Origin: JAFMIT01 sp044341215
GTDB taxonomy: Bacteria > Actinomycetota > Actinomycetes > S36-B12 > UBA5976
Assembly (NCBI GenBank): GCA_044341215.1
Contig: JBIISC010000013.1
Span: 1 to 30,698, forward strand
Direction: 5' to 3'
Length of the DNA: 30,698 nucleotides
Notes under the pieces: model-generated
Databases searched by the model: none
What the model was told of the DNA's origin: nothing
The model's input: only the letters and a program-made list of their open reading frames with translations
Made by a program: the position numbers and the translations under genes
Shown here: piece by piece, positions 21,325 through 29,065 of the stretch
How the letters are laid out: the number at the start of each line of letters is the position of its first letter
How positions within the stretch are numbered: position 1 is the first letter of the stretch

Positions 21325-21789
21325 TTATGCGCCTAACGCTTTCTTTACAGCTGCCGCAACCTGTCCGCCATCAGCGCGACCAGAAACTTGTGGAGTAACA
21401 ATCTTCATAACTCCACCCATGGCCTTCATGCCTTCTGCTCCAGTAGCTGCTACTTCAGCAACTGCTTTAGCAATGATGTCGGCAACTTCTGCATCAGATA
21501 ATTGTGCAGGTAAGTATTTTTCGAGAACAACTAATTCAGCAGCTTCAATGTCTGCAAGATCTTGGCGACTAGCTTGTTGATATGCCTCAATTGATTCGCG
21601 GCGCTTTTTTGCTTCTTTGCTAAGTACTGAAATGACATCGCCGTCACTAAGTTCGCGGGCCTCTTTGCCAGAAACTTCTTCATTGGTTATGGCTGCGAGT
21701 GCCATGCGAAGAGTTCCCAAAGTCACCTTGTCGGCGGCCTTGGTTGCAATGGTTAAATCGGCTTGAAGTGTGGCTTTTAGTTGGCTCAT
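21325..21789 (-). CDS. GatB/YqeY-domain protein
   Basis: 154 residues from the ATG at 21789, the usual family length; an upstream in-frame ATG would run into the divergent gene. LKATLQADLTIATKAADKV, TLGTLRMALAAI and the helical core SKEAKKRRESIEAYQQA are typical, and the tail GEM-like helix AEGMKAMGGVMKIV with GRADGGQVAAAVKKAL matches the GatB tRNA-binding helical domain. The cellular role of free YqeY is not firmly known. In mycobacteria the gene is also near the metallophosphoesterase and ponA. CAGGAT lies 6 nt before the ATG. Confidence 0.88.
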   Translation of the reverse strand: MSQLKATLQADLTIATKAADKVTLGTLRMALAAITNEEVSGKEARELSDGDVISVLSKEAKKRRESIEAYQQASRQDLADIEAAELVVLEKYLPAQLSDAEVADIIAKAVAEVAATGAEGMKAMGGVMKIVTPQVSGRADGGQVAAAVKKALGA

Positions 21790-21814
21790 AAGGACATCCT
21801 GCCACGATAGGCAC

Positions 21815-22699
21815 ATGGAACCGATTTCCTCCTGGCTCACGGGAGCTGGAATAACTGCTGGCGCAGGGCTCGCGTACAGCGCCGGCTATGAAGTGCGCGC
21901 CTACACACTGCGCGAAAAAACAGTTCCCGTCCTACCTACTGGGTCACAAAGCTTCAAGATTTTACATCTAAGTGATCTACATATGACGCCAAGACAATTC
22001 AAAAAACAAGAGTGGATTTCTAAGCTAGCTGAATTGAAACCAGATTTAGTGGTTGTCACTGGTGATTTTCTCGCTCATATGAATTCAGTCCCATCTGTGC
22101 TTGGCGCATTCAGTGCGTTTGCAGATATTCCTGGAGTTTTTGTCTTTGGTTCGAATGACTACTTCGCCCCAAGTCTGAGAAATCCTGCAAGATATTTGTT
22201 CAAACCGGATGGAAAGTTAATCGGCGGAGTTGAACTTCCTTGGCAAGACTTGAAAACCGGACTCGAAGAATTGGGTTGGGTTGATTTAACTCATCGACGC
22301 GCAGAACTAACAATTGCCAATACTCGAATTGAATTTCGTGGTGTGGACGATCCGCATCTAGGTTATGACGACTATTCAACAGTAGCGGGACGGCCAGATG
22401 GAAACTCCTTTGCAATTGGAGTTACGCATGCTCCTTACTTGCGAATCCTTGATGCAATGTCGGCAGATGAGGTGCCATTAATTCTCGCGGGCCACACCCA
22501 TGGCGGCCAACTATGTTTGCCTTTCTTTGGTGCACTTGTAACTAACTGCGACCTCGACACTCGTCGCGCAAAAGGATTACACAGATACAACGAATCTTGG
22601 ATGCACATTTCTGCAGGACTTGGCACCAATCCATATACCCCGGTTAGATTTGCTTGCCGACCAGAAGCAACCTTGCTAACACTTACGGCAACAAAATAA
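21815..22699 (+). CDS. Membrane-associated calcineurin-like metallophosphoesterase
   Basis: 294 residues. Metal ligands are visible in order: DLH (HLSDLHMTP), GD (VVTGDF), GSND (VFGSNDYFAP, replacing GNHE/D), a late His in GVTHAPYL, and GHTHGGQ. The N-terminus (WLTGAGITAGAGLAYSAGYE) is weakly hydrophobic and may anchor the protein. This type equals mycobacterial Rv3683 by motif and context. The physiological substrate is unknown; related enzymes cleave UDP-diacylglucosamine or cyclic nucleotides. The start at 21815 is chosen because the family begins here; an upstream in-frame ATG at 21770 lies inside the divergent yqeY. Confidence 0.88.
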   Translation: MEPISSWLTGAGITAGAGLAYSAGYEVRAYTLREKTVPVLPTGSQSFKILHLSDLHMTPRQFKKQEWISKLAELKPDLVVVTGDFLAHMNSVPSVLGAFSAFADIPGVFVFGSNDYFAPSLRNPARYLFKPDGKLIGGVELPWQDLKTGLEELGWVDLTHRRAELTIANTRIEFRGVDDPHLGYDDYSTVAGRPDGNSFAIGVTHAPYLRILDAMSADEVPLILAGHTHGGQLCLPFFGALVTNCDLDTRRAKGLHRYNESWMHISAGLGTNPYTPVRFACRPEATLLTLTATK

Positions 22700-22708
22700 G
22701 AAGTGAGT

Positions 22709-22714
22709 TAAGTT
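22709..22714 (+). promoter_or_regulatory. Putative -10 (TAAGTT) 6 nt before the FrnE-like gene ATG
   Basis: TAAGTT, then TCTCTT, then ATG, with no ribosome site. It lies in the 21-bp gap after the metallophosphoesterase gene. Confidence 0.5.
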
Positions 22715-22720
22715 TCTCTT

Positions 22721-23347
22721 ATGCGTATTGATGTTTGGTCCGATGTTGTTTGCCCTTGGTGTTACATCGGTTTTGTCCGCTTAGAAAAGGCCATTGATCA
22801 ACTTGATGTCGAAGTTGAGTTGTACCTTCATGCCTATCAACTAGATAAAGAAGCAAACGAAGAGCCATATCTTGCAGTTGAGAACTTGGCGGAAAAATAC
22901 GGAATTCCAGTTGAAGGGGCAATTGAAATGATGGGCAACGTTTCATCAATTGCCGAATCTGAGGGTTTGCATTACCAACTCGACAAAACTTACGGCGCCA
23001 ACACCCAACTCACTCACCGTTTATTGATGATGGCCGCTGAACGTGGGGTGCACCACGACCTTTTGTTCAAACTGTTCAATGCGTACTTCGAAAAAGCTGA
23101 AAAGATTTTCTCAGTTGAAGATTTACGTCCCTTTGCCGAATCTGTAGGTATCAAATTTGAAGAATTGCAGAATCTTGCCTCTTCGGATCTTTATAAAGAT
23201 ATCTTGCAATCAGATAAGGAGCTAGCTGATTCCCTAGAAATTCGTGGCGTGCCATTCTTTGTGTTTAATCAAAGAGTTGCGGTCGCAGGAGCAGAATCCA
23301 CCGAACTCTTCGTGCAAGCTATTCAAAGAGCCCTTCACGAGGGTTAG
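22721..23347 (+). CDS. DsbA-family oxidoreductase (FrnE-like)
   Basis: 208 residues, no signal peptide, so cytosolic. A thioredoxin fold with an active-site CPWC in DVWSDVVCPWCYIGFVRLEKAI, a helical insertion (~60-150) containing THRLLMMAAERG and LLFKLFNAYFE, and the cis-Pro loop region RGVPFFVFNQRVAVAGA. This is the FrnE type (PF01323), which works in oxidative-stress disulfide chemistry; the 2-hydroxychromene-2-carboxylate isomerases lack the second Cys. Partner unknown. It is not part of the corresponding mycobacterial gene block. Confidence 0.9.
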   Translation: MRIDVWSDVVCPWCYIGFVRLEKAIDQLDVEVELYLHAYQLDKEANEEPYLAVENLAEKYGIPVEGAIEMMGNVSSIAESEGLHYQLDKTYGANTQLTHRLLMMAAERGVHHDLLFKLFNAYFEKAEKIFSVEDLRPFAESVGIKFEELQNLASSDLYKDILQSDKELADSLEIRGVPFFVFNQRVAVAGAESTELFVQAIQRALHEG

Positions 23348-23402
23348 GGTTGTCAGAACCAGCCAATACTTTGCTGACAAGTTATTAAGACTAGGGGGAT
23401 AA

Positions 23403-23660
23403 ATGAGACGCAAAATTACGTTCTATGACATTTACATATTTGTCGCCACAATGCTTTCACTTTCAATCTGGGGTAGCACCGGAAATGGACTTTCAGGCTT
23501 GATTGTCTTTGGATTCTTCTGGCTAATTGGCATTCCGTTTCGTGCCAGCGCTTGGGCAACTAGCCGATTGAACAGCCGTCCGTGCCCCGTGTGCGGAAAT
23601 CGAGTGGCAAATGGCCAAACTGAGTGCGGCTCATGCGGGACAGACTTTCGCCTTCAGTAA
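23403..23660 (+). CDS. Small zinc-ribbon membrane protein
   Basis: 85 residues: two hydrophobic segments (~9-22, IYIFVATMLSLSIW, and ~30-47, LSGLIVFGFFWLIGIPF), then a C-terminal double-CxxC zinc ribbon, CPVCGNRVANGQTECGSCG. AGGGGGA lies just before the ATG. The stop codon is part of the putative dcd -10 element, so the two genes are closely tied. Function unknown; the ribbon faces the cytosol if the two helices form a hairpin. Confidence 0.75.
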   Translation: MRRKITFYDIYIFVATMLSLSIWGSTGNGLSGLIVFGFFWLIGIPFRASAWATSRLNSRPCPVCGNRVANGQTECGSCGTDFRLQ

Positions 23661-23663
23661 CCT
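23658..23663 (+). promoter_or_regulatory. Putative -10 (TAACCT) 6 nt before the dcd GTG
   Basis: TAACCT begins with the TAA stop of the upstream gene and is followed by TCGCCC and GTG. No ribosome site is present. Confidence 0.5.
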
Positions 23664-23669
23664 TCGCCC

Positions 23670-24248
23670 GTGCTTTTATCTGACCGCGACATCAAGGCCG
23701 AAGTAGCTGCTGGCCGTATCAAATTAGAACCATATGACGAATCAATGGTTCAACCAGCCAGCGTTGACATTCGGCTAGACCGCTTCTTTCGTACTTTTGA
23801 AAACCATCGCTACCAGTTCATCGATCCACGTCAAAATCAAGAAGACATGACTCGTAGCGTTGAAGTATCACCAGATGAAGCTTTTGTTTTGCATCCTGGC
23901 GAATTCGTCCTTGGTAGCACATTCGAAGTCGTCACACTTCCAGATGACATCGCAGCTCGCGTTGAAGGTAAGTCTTCACTTGGTCGACTCGGCCTGCTAA
24001 CACACGCAACAGCGGGTTTCGTAGATCCAGGTTTTTCCGGCCACATCACTTTGGAATTGAGCAACGTATCTAATCTTCCAGTAACACTTTGGCCAGGAAT
24101 GAAGATCGGTCAACTTTGCTACATCAAAATGTCAAGCCCGTCTGAACATCCATACGGTGCAAGTGTTTATGGTTCCCGTTACCAAAATCAGCGCGGTCCA
24201 ACCCCGAGCCGTTCTTACCAAAACTTCCACATCACAGACGTTTCTTAA
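23670..24248 (+). CDS. dcd: dCTP deaminase (possibly dUMP-forming)
   Basis: 192 residues from GTG. It converts dCTP to dUTP, and in actinobacterial bifunctional forms on to dUMP, feeding dTTP synthesis. MLLSDRDIKAEVAAGRI opens the protein. QPASVDIRLDRFFR, HPGEFVLGSTFE, VEGKSSLGRLGLLTHATAGFVDPGFSGHITLELSN (read in parts; it carries the catalytic Glu) and the C-terminal lid YQNQRGPTPSRSYQNF are all typical. The strong similarity of the LTHATAGFVDPGF block to mycobacterial Dcd suggests the bifunctional type, but this is not proven. It converges with ponA. Confidence 0.94.
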   Translation: MLLSDRDIKAEVAAGRIKLEPYDESMVQPASVDIRLDRFFRTFENHRYQFIDPRQNQEDMTRSVEVSPDEAFVLHPGEFVLGSTFEVVTLPDDIAARVEGKSSLGRLGLLTHATAGFVDPGFSGHITLELSNVSNLPVTLWPGMKIGQLCYIKMSSPSEHPYGASVYGSRYQNQRGPTPSRSYQNFHITDVS

Positions 24249-24253
24249 TTAAA

Positions 24254-24284
24254 GTTTTTCTTAAGTAAGGGTTTTCTTAAGTAA
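24254..24284. repeat. Two-copy imperfect tandem repeat between dcd and ponA
   Basis: GTTTTTCTTAAGTAAG is followed directly by a near copy, GGTTTTCTTAAGTAA. Each contains the palindrome CTTAAG. It sits in a convergent gap, like the 16-bp array after pntB. Confidence 0.8.
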
Positions 24285-24311
24285 AGCTTTCAAATTTAAC
24301 ATCAATATTCT

Positions 24312-26411
24312 TTAAGGCGTTTCAGTTTCAGTTTCAGTTGGTGTGGCAGTTGGTTCAATAATTTCATCGCCAACAACATTTGCTGGTAGTTTTAATTTAA
24401 ATTTGTGACGTGGAACGTCTTTCAATGCATTGATCATTGATTGTCGCCAGATTGGACCTGGCAATGTTGAACCAAAAACGTCTTCATAAAAACGGCCATT
24501 GATTTCAAGGTTCTGCATTGGGAAGCGGTAACCACCACGTGGATCGCCAACCCAAACTGTTGCTTCAAGATCTGGGGTGTATCCACTGAACCAAACGGCA
24601 GCGGAGTCGTTTGTCGTGCCGGTCTTCCCGGCGGCGTCGCGTCCGATAGCTAAGCCAGCACCAGTACTACCTGGAAATCCGGAAATCACACCGCGCAAAA
24701 TTTTGGTTACACCATCGGCAACTTCTGGATCAATGACTTGTGTGCATTGGCTTGTGCCAATTGGCAGTACGTTTCCGTCGCGGTCAACTACCGACAAAAT
24801 CACTCTTGGCTTGCAATACAAACCATGTGCAGCAAATGCTGCGTAAGCAGTTGCAACGGATAGCGGCGTGACTTCGTTTGCACCAAGCACGAAGGATGGA
24901 ACGCGAGCTAGAGATGCGCCACTTCCAGTTCTAACCCCCATTGATTCTGCGATTTCGGCAGGTCGGCAAATTCCAGTTTTTTCTTCTAGTGCTACGTAGT
25001 AGTTGTTTACAGAATACGCAGTTCCGGTGAACATGTTGTAAAAACCACCACCGCGAAAATTCTTTGCGGTGTATGGAGGGAATAGATCTGTTCCCGCACA
25101 GTTGTAAAAGTTTTCGTATGTACTTTCTTTTGGCGCTTTGATTTCTTCAAAAGCACTAAATCCCATTTCAATTGCGGCAGCAAGCACAAAGATTTTAAAT
25201 GTTGAACCTGCCTGCATACCGATGGTTCCACCCATGCCACGGTCGGTGTTGTAGTTGTAGGTAGTTTTTCCACGGCCGGTTGTTCCCCATAAACGGTTTT
25301 GTGCCATTGCAACAACATCGCCAGTTCCTGGTCGAATCATTGAGATTGCTGCAGCTTTGTTGCTCTTGTCTTTTGGCGGAATATATTTATTTACTGCCTT
25401 TTGGGCACCGGTCTGCGCATTCACATCAAGGGTGGTGGTGATAGTCAAGCCACCTTTGCGCAGCAATGCATCACGTTCAGCCAAAGTGGCACCGAATGCT
25501 TGACTGCTTCTAACAACCTTTAGTACATAGTCACAGAAAAATGGCGCGATAGAAGATGTGCAACCATTTGAGTTGGTGGTCGGATTCAAAATGTCAGAAA
25601 GTGGACGATTTTTTGTGGCGTCAGCTTGCTCTTGTGTCGTGTACCCAAGCTCAGCCATACGATTTAAGACAATGCTACGTCGATTAATGGCAGCTTCTGG
25701 ATGGCGAATTGGGTCGTAGCCATAAGGTTGTTGAACTAGACCAGCTAACAAAGAACTCTCGGCCAAAGTTAGTCGAGAAGCAGACTTAGAGAAATAACGT
25801 CGAGCCGCAGCTTCCACGCCGTAAGCACCGCTGCCAAAGTATGCAATGTTTAAGTAACCTTCAAGAATTTGCTTCTTAGTCATTTGCTTTTCAATTGCGA
25901 GGGCATATCGAAGTTCTTGGAGTTTGCGAGCGTAAGAGCGTTCAGTAGCAGCAGCTATTGCTTGATCTGAATTCGCTGAACCTAACAAAATATTTTTCAC
26001 ATACTGTTGTGTGATTGTGGAACCACCCTGCACGTCACTACCTGTTGCATTGCTGACAAGTGCTCGAAGTGTGCCGCGCAAATCAAAACCGTGATGAGAA
26101 TAGAATCGAGAATCTTCAATCGCAATAATTGCATCCTGCATTACCTGTGAGATTTCAGTAATCGGAACTTCAATGCGGTCTTGATAATAAAGCGTTGCAA
26201 TTTTTGTTCCATCTGAAGCCAAAATCACAGTTCGCTGAGGAAGGGGTGGTTTGGTCAAAGTGGATGGGATTCCGTTGTAGCCGTTGAATGAACCGTTTGC
26301 AACTACACCAACCGCTGCGAGAACTGGCAAAAGCGCACCAGAAAGCATTACGCCCATGGCCACACTCATAATGGTGATGACTGCAATCACCCTCGTATAT
26401 ACCTCGCGCAC
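24312..26411 (-). CDS. ponA: Bifunctional penicillin-binding protein 1 (transglycosylase/transpeptidase)
   Basis: 699 residues, starting at GTG. A membrane anchor (~8-40), a GT51 glycosyltransferase domain with catalytic Glu99 in AIEDSRFYSHHGFD and GGSTITQQYVKN, then a transpeptidase domain with the three active-site motifs S403-TFK, S467-VN and K596-TG (AGKTGTT). It polymerises and cross-links peptidoglycan outside the membrane. The tail is a short Thr/Glu/Pro-rich stretch (PTATPTETETETP); the PASTA domain of mycobacterial PonA2 is absent. TAGGCT lies exactly 6 nt before the GTG and no ribosome site is visible, so a leaderless mRNA is likely. It is divergent from ridA by 76 bp. Confidence 0.95.
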   Translation of the reverse strand: MREVYTRVIAVITIMSVAMGVMLSGALLPVLAAVGVVANGSFNGYNGIPSTLTKPPLPQRTVILASDGTKIATLYYQDRIEVPITEISQVMQDAIIAIEDSRFYSHHGFDLRGTLRALVSNATGSDVQGGSTITQQYVKNILLGSANSDQAIAAATERSYARKLQELRYALAIEKQMTKKQILEGYLNIAYFGSGAYGVEAAARRYFSKSASRLTLAESSLLAGLVQQPYGYDPIRHPEAAINRRSIVLNRMAELGYTTQEQADATKNRPLSDILNPTTNSNGCTSSIAPFFCDYVLKVVRSSQAFGATLAERDALLRKGGLTITTTLDVNAQTGAQKAVNKYIPPKDKSNKAAAISMIRPGTGDVVAMAQNRLWGTTGRGKTTYNYNTDRGMGGTIGMQAGSTFKIFVLAAAIEMGFSAFEEIKAPKESTYENFYNCAGTDLFPPYTAKNFRGGGFYNMFTGTAYSVNNYYVALEEKTGICRPAEIAESMGVRTGSGASLARVPSFVLGANEVTPLSVATAYAAFAAHGLYCKPRVILSVVDRDGNVLPIGTSQCTQVIDPEVADGVTKILRGVISGFPGSTGAGLAIGRDAAGKTGTTNDSAAVWFSGYTPDLEATVWVGDPRGGYRFPMQNLEINGRFYEDVFGSTLPGPIWRQSMINALKDVPRHKFKLKLPANVVGDEIIEPTATPTETETETP

Positions 26412-26417
26412 GGGTTC

Positions 26418-26423
26418 AGCCTA
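26418..26423 (-). promoter_or_regulatory. Putative -10 (TAGGCT) 6 nt before the ponA GTG
   Basis: Read on the minus strand: TAGGCT, GAACCC, GTG. TTACTA, 18 nt further upstream, could serve as a weak -35. Confidence 0.55.
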
Positions 26424-26487
26424 AATCTTTGTCAGATTATTAGTAAGGTGCTAGTTAACTTAGGCTTAGACCATTAAAAGGAGTGCG

Positions 26488-26955
26488 ATGTTTGAAGCCA
26501 AAATCTCACAAATGGGTTTAGTTATTCCCACTGTGCCAGCCCCAATTGCCGCCTACGTTCCGGCAGTAAAAGTAGGTGAATTTGTCTTCACTTCAGGTCA
26601 ACTCCCAATGGTTGATGGCAAATTGCTTGCTCAGGGAATAGTCGGTGACCTTGCCGGGGACATTGACGTTGAAACCGCGAAGAAATGTGCTGCCCAAAGC
26701 GGCATTAATGCTTTAGCTGCGGTCAAAAGTGTGATTGGCACGCTTGACAACGTTGTACGGATTGTGAAAGTTACTGGTTTTATCGCTTGCCGCTCAGATT
26801 TCACAAATCACTCAGCCATCATGAATGGTGCGAGTGAGTTATTCCAGGAGATTTTCGGTGATGCAGGTGTTCACGCACGCTCATCGGTTGGAATGTCAGC
26901 TCTTCCGCTTGGCGCTCCTACTGAAGTCGAATTAGTTGTCCAGGTTCGGGCATAA
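26488..26955 (+). CDS. RidA-family (YjgF/YER057c) enamine/imine deaminase
   Basis: 155 residues, the longer actinobacterial form. RidA proteins hydrolyse reactive enamines such as 2-aminoacrylate. GEFVFTSGQLPMVDGKL, NALAAVKSVIGTLDNVVRIVKVTGF and the conserved Arg in HARSSVGMSALP are visible. The end, APTEVELVVQVRA, is typical. AAGGAG stands 6 nt before the ATG. Neighbours ponA and crp match the mycobacterial Rv3682 / Rv3678c / Rv3676 order, but the whiB4 and ArsA-like ATPase genes between ponA and ridA are missing. Confidence 0.88.
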   Translation: MFEAKISQMGLVIPTVPAPIAAYVPAVKVGEFVFTSGQLPMVDGKLLAQGIVGDLAGDIDVETAKKCAAQSGINALAAVKSVIGTLDNVVRIVKVTGFIACRSDFTNHSAIMNGASELFQEIFGDAGVHARSSVGMSALPLGAPTEVELVVQVRA

Positions 26956-27000
26956 CGCCTCATGCGGAAGTCGGTTAGTCTCACCTAGTCTGACGCTACA

Positions 27001-27041
27001 AAAGTGAATAACCTACAAAATGAATACTGCAGAAATGAATA
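27001..27041 (+). repeat. Three copies of an AAATGAATA-type sequence upstream of crp
   Basis: AAAGTGAATA (27001), AAAATGAATA (27017) and GAAATGAATA (27032) are spaced 16 and 15 bp apart. The real crp start, GAAATGAACA (27051), is a near fourth copy. The ATG at 27020 opens a 17-codon reading frame that ends inside crp. They could be iteron-like binding sites or duplicated start regions. Confidence 0.5.
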
Positions 27042-27053
27042 CAAGGAGAAGAA

Positions 27054-27728
27054 ATGAACACCCCTGTAAATAGTGCACCGCTCTTTGCTGCACTAGACGC
27101 TGAAGCTGCTGCTGCACTTCGGTCATCAATGGTGGAAGTTAAAGCCAAAAAAGGCGCACTCATCTTCGAAGAAGGCGAACCAGGGGATCGACTTTATGTA
27201 ATCACAACTGGCAAGGTGACCCTTGGCCACAAAGCTAAAGATGGTCGTGAAACTTTGCTTGGAGTTCTTGGACCTGGCGAAATGTTTGGCGAACTGAGTT
27301 TGTTTGATCCAGGTACTCGAACCGCAACCGCAGTTGCTTTGACCGATGTAAAACTGCTTGGACTTTCAAGTGATTCGCTTCGACCTTGGCTCACTGGTCG
27401 TCCTGAAGTCTCTTTGAAACTACTGCAAGCTTTAGCTCAACGCCTGCGTCGCACAGAAGACGCAATGGCAGATTTAGTTTTCTCAGACGTTCCTGGTCGG
27501 GTTGCAAAAGCATTGCTATCACTTTCCGACAAGTTCGGTGTTTTTAAAGATGGCGAATTGTTTATCGAACACGATATGACTCAAGAAGAGTTAGCACAAC
27601 TTGTTGGTGCATCTCGCGAAACAGTGAACAAAGCTTTAGCTGAGTTTGTTAATCGTGGGTGGATGCGGGTCGAACAACGCTCTGTCACAATTGTTGACCT
27701 TGAGCGAATCCAGCGACGCTCTAGTTAA
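27054..27728 (+). CDS. crp: Crp/Fnr-family cAMP-responsive transcriptional regulator
   Basis: 224 residues, the same length as mycobacterial Crp (Rv3676), and alike along the whole chain. The cyclic-nucleotide domain (~8-125) has IFEEGEPGDRLYVITTGKV and the phosphate-binding FGELSLFDPGTRTATA. A dimer helix (~115-150) contains RLRRTEDAMADLVFSDVPGRV. The DNA-binding helix-turn-helix (~170-215) has the TQEELAQLVGASRETVNKAL recognition region. AAGGAG precedes the ATG. Autoregulation is typical of the family, but I see no clear TGTGA-N6-TCACA palindrome upstream. Confidence 0.95.
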   Translation: MNTPVNSAPLFAALDAEAAAALRSSMVEVKAKKGALIFEEGEPGDRLYVITTGKVTLGHKAKDGRETLLGVLGPGEMFGELSLFDPGTRTATAVALTDVKLLGLSSDSLRPWLTGRPEVSLKLLQALAQRLRRTEDAMADLVFSDVPGRVAKALLSLSDKFGVFKDGELFIEHDMTQEELAQLVGASRETVNKALAEFVNRGWMRVEQRSVTIVDLERIQRRSS

Positions 27729-27737
27729 GTAGCCCTT

Positions 27738-28439
27738 ATGGCGGCTAAGAAACCAAAGGTTGACACAAGTAATTCCGCCGCCATTTTGCGGATACTCAAA
27801 AAGACCTATCCAGATGCGAAATGCGAATTAGATTTTCGCAATCCACTTGAGTTAACTGTCGCCACAATTTTGTCAGCACAATGCACAGATCGCCGGGTTA
27901 ACGCGGTAACTCCTGCACTATTCAAAAAGTATCCGACCGCAAAAGCACTAGCTGCTGCAGATCGAGCTGAACTCGAAAACATAATTATGTCAACGGGATT
28001 CTTTCGCGCAAAAGCCAATTCGATTCTTGGTATGGCGGCAAAAGTCTGTGATGAATTTGGTGGAGAGGTGCCGAACACTTTAGAAGATTTAGTGAAATTA
28101 CCAGGAGTTGGTCGAAAAACTGCAAATGTGGTTTTAGGAAATGCGTTTGATGTGCCAGGCATCACCGTTGACACACATTTTGGTCGCTTATCGCGCAGAT
28201 TTGGTTGGACGATTGCAACTGACCCAGTCAAAGTGGAATTTGAAATCATGGAAATCTTTAAGGCCAAAGAGTGGACAGACCTTTCACATATGTTGATTTG
28301 GCATGGCCGGCGTTATTGCCATGCTCGCAAACCTGCATGTGGCGCATGTCCGATCGCAAAGCTATGTCCAGCTTTTGGCGAAGGACCCACCGACAGCGCA
28401 AATGCATTAAAACTAGTTAAAACTGAAGGTCGTGCATGA
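27738..28439 (+). CDS. nth: Endonuclease III (DNA glycosylase/AP lyase)
   Basis: 233 residues. It removes oxidised pyrimidines in base excision repair. The helix-hairpin-helix LPGVGRKTANVVLG includes catalytic Lys127, and Asp145 lies in VDTHFGRLSRRFG. The [4Fe-4S] cluster ligands are Cys194, Cys201, Cys204 and Cys210 with the family spacing C-x6-C-x2-C-x5-C. No Shine-Dalgarno sequence is visible; TTAAGT, overlapping the crp stop, lies 7 nt before the ATG. The stop overlaps the Nudix start (ATGA). Confidence 0.95.
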   Translation: MAAKKPKVDTSNSAAILRILKKTYPDAKCELDFRNPLELTVATILSAQCTDRRVNAVTPALFKKYPTAKALAAADRAELENIIMSTGFFRAKANSILGMAAKVCDEFGGEVPNTLEDLVKLPGVGRKTANVVLGNAFDVPGITVDTHFGRLSRRFGWTIATDPVKVEFEIMEIFKAKEWTDLSHMLIWHGRRYCHARKPACGACPIAKLCPAFGEGPTDSANALKLVKTEGRA

Positions 28440-29065
28440 ATTCGCACATCAAACACATCGTAAGCAAATCAAATCAGCTTTCGGCTTCCGATCTAAGCCA
28501 ATATCAGCCACCAAAAGATTTGGTAGCGCGCAAAAGTGCGATTCTCTTGTTGATTGGCGAGTCAGAGAGTGGACTTGACTTAACTTTTATTCAACGTTCA
28601 GCCGGCCTTCGTCATCACCCAGGGCAAGTCGCATTTCCAGGTGGAATGATGGAAGAGACGGACGCAGATGAAATTGCGACTGCATTGCGCGAAGCAGAAG
28701 AAGAAATTGCTCTAGATCAAACTTCGGTGAGCATTTTGGCAACGCTGCCAAACTTGTTTGTGCCGGTCAGTCAGATTCAAGTGACGCCAGTTTTGGCGCA
28801 TTGGCATTCACCGCATGATGTTTTCCCAAACGATGTGGGTGAAGTTGAAAGAGTGGAAAGAATTCCGCTTAGCGAACTGACCAATCCAGACAACCGGGTA
28901 AATGTTCGTCACAGTTCTGGATTTGTTGGACCAGCGTTCAACGTCCGTGATTTAGTCATTTGGGGATTTACCGGTGGCTTGCTAGATAGATTGTTAGCTG
29001 TTTATGAATTTGAAACCGAATGGGACAAAAAAGCAATCGTGGATTTAGATCCACGTTATTCGTGA
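28436..29065 (+). CDS. Nudix hydrolase, CoA pyrophosphatase (NudL) type
   Basis: 209 residues. FIQRSAGLRHHPGQVAFPGG is the signature of the CoA-diphosphatase subgroup, followed by a Nudix box (GGMMEETDADE through REAEEEIAL) in which the usual last Gly is Ala. The likely reaction is CoA to phosphopantetheine plus 3',5'-ADP, Mg2+- or Mn2+-dependent. It overlaps nth by 4 nt and ends tail to tail with the epoxide hydrolase, sharing 10 bp. In mycobacteria nth, Nudix and a serine protease (MarP) are consecutive apart from a thioredoxin-like gene; both of those extra genes are missing here. Confidence 0.92.
   Translation: MNSHIKHIVSKSNQLSASDLSQYQPPKDLVARKSAILLLIGESESGLDLTFIQRSAGLRHHPGQVAFPGGMMEETDADEIATALREAEEEIALDQTSVSILATLPNLFVPVSQIQVTPVLAHWHSPHDVFPNDVGEVERVERIPLSELTNPDNRVNVRHSSGFVGPAFNVRDLVIWGFTGGLLDRLLAVYEFETEWDKKAIVDLDPRYS

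Noticed and set aside
24312..26411. PASTA domain at the end of PonA
   Set aside because: After the transpeptidase domain only a short Thr/Glu/Pro tail remains, too short for a PASTA fold.
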